A DNA stretch of 64,000 bases from JBFLYN01 sp040756655. GTDB lineage: Bacteria > Bacillota > Sulfobacillia > UBA8153. The notes below the pieces were generated by a model, which was not told the DNA's origin, ran no database searches, and saw only the letters and a list, made by a program, of their open reading frames with translations. The stretch lies in assembly GCA_040756655.1 (NCBI GenBank), contig JBFLYN010000004.1, forward strand, positions 48,088 to 112,087, in the 5' to 3' direction. Positions 61,003 through 64,000 of the stretch are shown in pieces. Made by a program: the position numbers and the translations under genes. The stretch's first letter is position 1. Every line of letters starts with the position of its first letter.

Positions 61003-61556
61003 AGCCGATCCTCCTCCCGGCGTCTTGATATCGATATCGATATCGCTATCGATATCGATATCGATATCGATATATGCTAATATATTCCACCTGATGCCGG
61101 GAAATCCTGCCTAACAGTTGCCTACTGGTCAAATATTTCCTCTCATCTGCAGCAAACCCCAAGCCGGATACCAACCGCTCCGGACGCTCGGCACAGACAA
61201 CCCGCGCGCATGACCCTAACGGCGGGGAGGTATCTCTTCGGCGCTGGCGGCACGGCCTCGTCCAGGGGAAACCTTTCGCATACACCAGATCTCGTAGGAT
61301 GGTGGGAGAGTCCGGGGCTGGCTGGCAGCGTCTTGCGACCATGAGTGGAAGTCATATGATCCCGGTGCGTCCACACAGTGAGCCGGGACCTTGGGATGGT
61401 ATGCAGGCTGATTGGGGTTGAAGGTCGGATTTGGAGCAGCATCTGCCTGTGGGAGAGGCGTGCACGGGCCGGCTCGCTCCCAGGGATGTTCGCCAGTAGC
61501 AGAAGGACACCGGGGCGCACCCCGTCTTTTGTAGTCCAAAATGGTCCGGTCCCAGA
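61003..61556. other. Upstream region of the thiolase operon
   Basis: About 550 bases without a gene. Apart from the hexamer repeat at 61027-61074, it shows an AT-rich stretch (TATATGCTAATATATTCC, near 61071-61088) that could hold the operon promoter, though no clear -35/-10 pair was found. A hairpin CGGGG/CCCCG followed by TCTTTT (61511-61530, plus strand) looks like a terminator without an obvious gene. Confidence 0.45.
61027..61074. repeat. GATATC hexamer tandem repeat
   Basis: Eight head-to-tail hexamers, six exact GATATC and two variants (GCTATC at 61045-61050 and GATATA at 61069-61074). The unit is itself a palindrome, so the 48 bases can fold as a cruciform or bind a dimeric repressor many times. 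It starts 25 bases upstream of the TTG start at 61002, just before the ribosome site, so it lies in the promoter or 5' leader of the thiolase operon. It stands out sharply against the GC-rich surroundings. Confidence 0.93.
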
Positions 61557-61583
61557 AGAAAAAACCCCTTGGCACAAGGGGTT
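61557..61583 (-). terminator. Terminator after tRNA-Val
   Basis: On the minus strand AACCCCTTG pairs with the facing CAAGGGGTT (through GTGC), followed by six Ts (TTTTTTC). A classic intrinsic terminator 7 bases beyond the tRNA-Val 3' end, closing the Cys-Val tRNA transcript. Confidence 0.85.
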
Positions 61584-61589
61584 GTACAC

Positions 61590-61666
61590 TGGTGGGCGGT
61601 AAGGGACTTGAACCCCTGGCCTCATGCATGTCAAGCATGCGCTCTAACCAACTGAGCTAACCGCCC
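61590..61666 (-). tRNA. tRNA-Val (anticodon GAC)
   Basis: 77 bases including an encoded CCA. Acceptor stem GGGCGGT/ACCGCCC, D-arm TAGCTCAGTTGGTTAGAGC, anticodon loop TTGACAT between CATGC and GCATG (anticodon GAC, reads GUC), and T-arm CCAGGGGTTCAAGTCCCT. All arms fold. Confidence 0.96.
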
Positions 61667-61674
61667 TGTTATGT

Positions 61675-61749
<75 letters not shown>

Positions 61750-61983
61750 ACGTTTTCCAAGCATACTTCATTATATCAAAGCCACGGGGTCCATTGCAAG
61801 CATCCGCAAATCGAGCGTGTGTCAACTATCCATCTACCAGAGGGAGGGTTGCCGTTCCTGCTACTAACACCGCCTACCGTTTTTTACACCAGTATACGGA
61901 CTCTACTGCGGCGCGCGGCCCCCCTATCGAGCCTTAAGGCAGCTTTATGCTCACAACCCACGCTATGCGGATGCTGGACGCTG
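61750..61983. other. Gap between tRNA-Cys and transposase relic
   Basis: About 230 bases without a recognised gene. The sequence just before 61984 does not look like the missing 5' part of the transposase. Confidence 0.4.
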
Positions 61984-62624
61984 GATGCGCTCTATGCTCG
62001 GGCAGAGTTGATCAACCTGGCGCTGGAGCAGCATCAAGACGTGGTGGTGAAGGTGCGGCAAAAAGAGCGGCACCTGATCCGGGATGCCGAGGGACTATTT
62101 GCCAAGCAAGCCCCGGTCTATAGCGCTCGGGGGGTCACCTTGGCGGAGCGGCCCGGGGTAGTCTACGACGTGGAACTCTGGGAAGCGTATGAGCTGACTA
62201 CCTGGGATGGGGTCAAGACCCCGCTGCGCTGCCTGCGGGTAAAGCAGGTCCGGCGGGAAAAGCAGGATAAGAAGTGGAAGGAGAGCGCGGACCATTACCA
62301 TCTTGTAACGACTCTGGGCGGCGCCTACACGGCCAAACTGGTCTGGGCAATCGCTTTACGGAGGTGGGATATGGAAAACTGTATCTTTCATGACCTCAAG
62401 ACTCACTGGCACTTAACGCACTGTTACCATCACGAGCAGCCGGCGTTGTACAACCTGTACCTTTTGTATTGCCTGGCGTTCAACCTGTTCATGCTCTTTT
62501 TCACCGCCAGCTGCGGTCTCCGGAACGAGAGCGGTATATCTACACCGCGCTGGCACGCCAGCTGGGTGAAGAGTTGATGCTGCTGGACGTAGCCATCTGG
62601 AGGTTGCCCCGCGGTCCTGATTAA
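61984..62624 (+). mobile_element. Transposase relic, 3' half (IS4-like DDE)
   Basis: The frame from about 61984 reads as the C-terminal half of a DDE transposase: DALYARAELINLALEQHQDV, VVVKVRQKERHLIRDAEGLF, TTWDGVKTPLRCLRVKQV, RRWDMENCIFHDLKTHWHLT and HCYHHEQPALYNLYLL. Near 62520 a frameshift moves the last piece to another frame (YIYTALARQLGEELMLLDVA), ending at 62624. The N-terminal half is missing. No terminal repeats were seen. It lies between two tRNA pairs, a common landing site for mobile DNA. Confidence 0.78.
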
Positions 62625-63003
62625 CCCCAGGCTCGGGTGGTGAGATGCAAGGTGCCAGTGCAATAAGAGCGAAAGGAAGACCGCGCTTGCGGTCCGAGAC
62701 CACGTAAGCTGCGACGGCTACCTTCGGTAACATGACGTTACTCCCCAACATGACTACGCAACTGGAAGTCGTTGGGGGCATATGCAGAATCCCTGCTCGG
62801 TCTAGGCAAACAGGCCCTGCGCTTCCCTAACAGAGAACCCTCCTGCTCCCGGAAGAATACCTCCATGTCGCTGAGCCGTTACGGGCCTGCCTTGGTGACA
62901 TTTCCGGCCACAGTGATACCTCGGAATCCATGGCTTCTCGTGTCTTTTTCCGTTGACCCCTGACAATTGCTTAACTCTAACCCTCAGTCCCGGCCCGGAC
63001 AAG
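62625..63003. other. Intergenic region without recognised genes
   Basis: About 380 bases between the transposase relic and the Gly/Phe tRNA pair. Nothing recognisable on either strand. Confidence 0.4.
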
Positions 63004-63027
63004 CCAAAGTGCCGGCATACCCGGCAC
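63004..63027 (-). terminator. Possible terminator after tRNA-Gly
   Basis: On the minus strand GTGCCGG and CCGGCAC pair around a 5-base loop and are followed by TTTGGCTT, 12 bases past the end of tRNA-Gly. The T-tract is short. Confidence 0.55.
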
Positions 63028-63038
63028 CGAACAATCTC

Positions 63039-63113
63039 TGGAGCGGAAGACGGGATTTGAACCCGCGACCCTCGCCTTGGCAAGGCGATGCTCTACCGCT
63101 GAGCTACTTCCGC
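63039..63113 (-). tRNA. tRNA-Gly (anticodon GCC)
   Basis: 75 bases with encoded CCA. Acceptor stem GCGGAAG/CTTCCGC, D-arm TAGCTCAGCGGTAGAGC, anticodon loop TTGCCAA between TCGCC and GGCGA (anticodon GCC, reads GGC), and T-arm CGCGGGTTCAAATCCCG. Confidence 0.96.
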
Positions 63114-63118
63114 AATAA

Positions 63119-63194
<76 letters not shown>

Positions 63195-63449
63195 ACGCCG
63201 TCTAGCATAAGTGCTGCTACAGGAACAATGCTGTAGCATCTTCAGTTGTCAGATAACTTAAATCCCCTGCTGTGTCTGTGCTAAGTCCGCTGCTCTGAAC
63301 TATAGGATAGCATGAAGTGAAGGGGAAATCAAGGGCACGACACACGATGTGTAGACGGACAGTGATATTGTCATCCTGTAATGGGACTGAGAAAATGTCA
63401 CTATCAGAGCATTCCTGTAGGGTTGTGAACGGTCTTTGACAATAGAAAA

Positions 63450-63501
63450 GCCTCCTGGCAAGATGGCAGTGGCTAAACATACCAGACAAAGACCAGGAGG
63501 C
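63450..63501 (+). other. Inverted repeat that can mask the IS110 ribosome site
   Basis: GCCTCCTGG (63450-63458) and CCAGGAGGC (63493-63501) are perfect complements. The right arm contains the AGGAGG ribosome site of the IS110 transposase frame that starts at 63511. If transcribed together, the hairpin would hide the site, a common way for insertion sequences to damp their own expression when read from outside. Confidence 0.6.
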
Positions 63502-63510
63502 GGGAAACCA

Positions 63511-63753
63511 GTGCAACAACACAACCAGAAACTTGCCCAGGTAACCGGCGGTGTAGTTGTAGTCGGCGTCGATGTAGCTAAACACAAGCATTGGGCCAGT
63601 ATCGCGGACGGCAACGGGTTCACTCTGACGCGGCCGTTCTCTATCCAGAATACCAAAGATGAGTTCTTCCGTCTACGTGCCAAAGTCGAGGGTGTCTGTC
63701 AAGTGGTTGTGGGTCGAGAAGCCGAATTCGGTAGTTTGGGAAAGTTTAGGTGA
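63511..63753 (+). mobile_element. IS110-family transposase, 5' fragment
   Basis: From a GTG at 63511 (AGGAGG 10 bases upstream) about 80 codons read as the N terminus of an IS110 DEDD transposase: QVTGGVVVVGVDVAKHKHWA contains the first catalytic Asp, followed by TRPFSIQNTKDEFFRLRAKV. After about residue 64 (EGVCQVVVG) the family pattern stops, and the frame ends at 63753. The rest of the element is absent. The 200-300 bases upstream would be the left end where IS110 elements encode a bridge RNA. Confidence 0.75.
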
Positions 63754-64000
63754 CTGACATCTGAACCCGGTTGATATTCCGCATGACCCTCGAAATGCCC
63801 CCAGACCGGGTGCGCCCAGCATCCAGGATGGGTGGATGTGACTGTCTAACACCGGCAGCCATGCTCACGGCTGGCTCCACCAGTTGGCCCGCTCCGGCTC
63901 GTAGCCGTTCTTCGCTCACCAGATCGCGGAGACGTCCCACCTGCTCGGCATAAGTCGCCAGTTTGCCTTCGAAGCGCTGGATCAGTCCGTTGAGCATGCT
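63746..64000 (-). CDS. Unrecognised partial reading frame at right edge
   Basis: A minus-strand frame open to the window edge (LNGLIQRFEGKLATYAEQVG, RLRDLVSEERLRAG) with a natural composition and predicted helices, but no family that I recognise. It overlaps the end of the IS110 fragment and may be another piece of mobile DNA. Its start lies outside the window or at 63997. Confidence 0.3.
   Translation of the reverse strand, partial: SMLNGLIQRFEGKLATYAEQVGRLRDLVSEERLRAGAGQLVEPAVSMAAGVRQSHPPILDAGRTRSGGISRVMRNINRVQMSVT

Noticed and set aside
61506..61530. Plus-strand terminator marking an unseen gene
   Set aside because: The hairpin and TCTTTT look real, but no plus-strand gene lies upstream. 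It may be chance or belong to a relic.

Overview
The window comes from a GC-rich, endospore-forming member of the Firmicutes, most like Clostridia of the Moorella/Peptococcaceae type. Evidence: sporulation and germination genes (spoIID, bofC-like, yunB, ytxC, a ypeB-like relic), the sigI/rsgI pair, T-box leaders, infC-rpmI-rplT, the order ruvC-ruvA-ruvB-queH...spoIID-queA-tgt-yajC, and a ferredoxin-dependent 2-oxoacid oxidoreductase operon that points to anaerobic metabolism. The exact genus cannot be read from the sequence.

Most genes lie on the minus strand. From left to right: a gntR-korDABC operon (1-3559, korC cut by the edge); yajC, tgt, queA, spoIID, rsgI, sigI, a DUF2905 gene, queH, ruvB, ruvA and ruvC (3739-12484); pepA, a plus-strand APH-fold kinase, a BofC-like gene, yebC, nadE and yunB (12566-18551); a lipoprotein, then a plus-strand class A penicillin-binding protein with a good promoter (19524-21761); mutS2, a thioredoxin-like gene, a methyltransferase (ogt), a PGM-like metalloenzyme, an orphan solute-binding lipoprotein, two tandem L,D-transpeptidases, polX and an ABC-F protein (21764-33019).

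The stretch 33100-37342 is worn down. It holds a truncated SPFH gene followed by intact Arc-like and SdpI-like genes, a frameshifted NapH-like ferredoxin gene, a PadR regulator and a DUF3052-like gene with an in-frame amber codon. Ordered housekeeping genes follow: pheT, pheS with a phenylalanine T-box, the tiny yqzL, a TrmH-type methyltransferase, a Trk/Ktr potassium system, rplT, rpmI, infC with an apparent ATC start and an attenuated leader, thrS with a threonine T-box and a perfect consensus promoter, and ytxC. Between ytxC and a DinB gene lie two imperfect direct repeats that fold into the same three-way junction with compensatory base changes.

The right part (50099-64000) is accessory. 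It has a ypeB-like pseudogene, an IS4-type relic, a pRiA4b ORF-3 gene and a compact operon (61002 to 54268). That operon runs: unknown protein, SDR, SCP2-like, HMG-CoA-synthase-like with Cys replaced by Thr, thiolase, DUF35 protein, MFS transporter, PadR regulator. A 48-bp GATATC hexamer repeat precedes its first gene. The window ends with tRNA pairs Val/Cys and Gly/Phe between transposase relics, including the 5' part of an IS110 element. The operon with its odd repeat and altered synthase, and the paired RNA-like repeats at 48866-49145, are the best candidates for undescribed biology.
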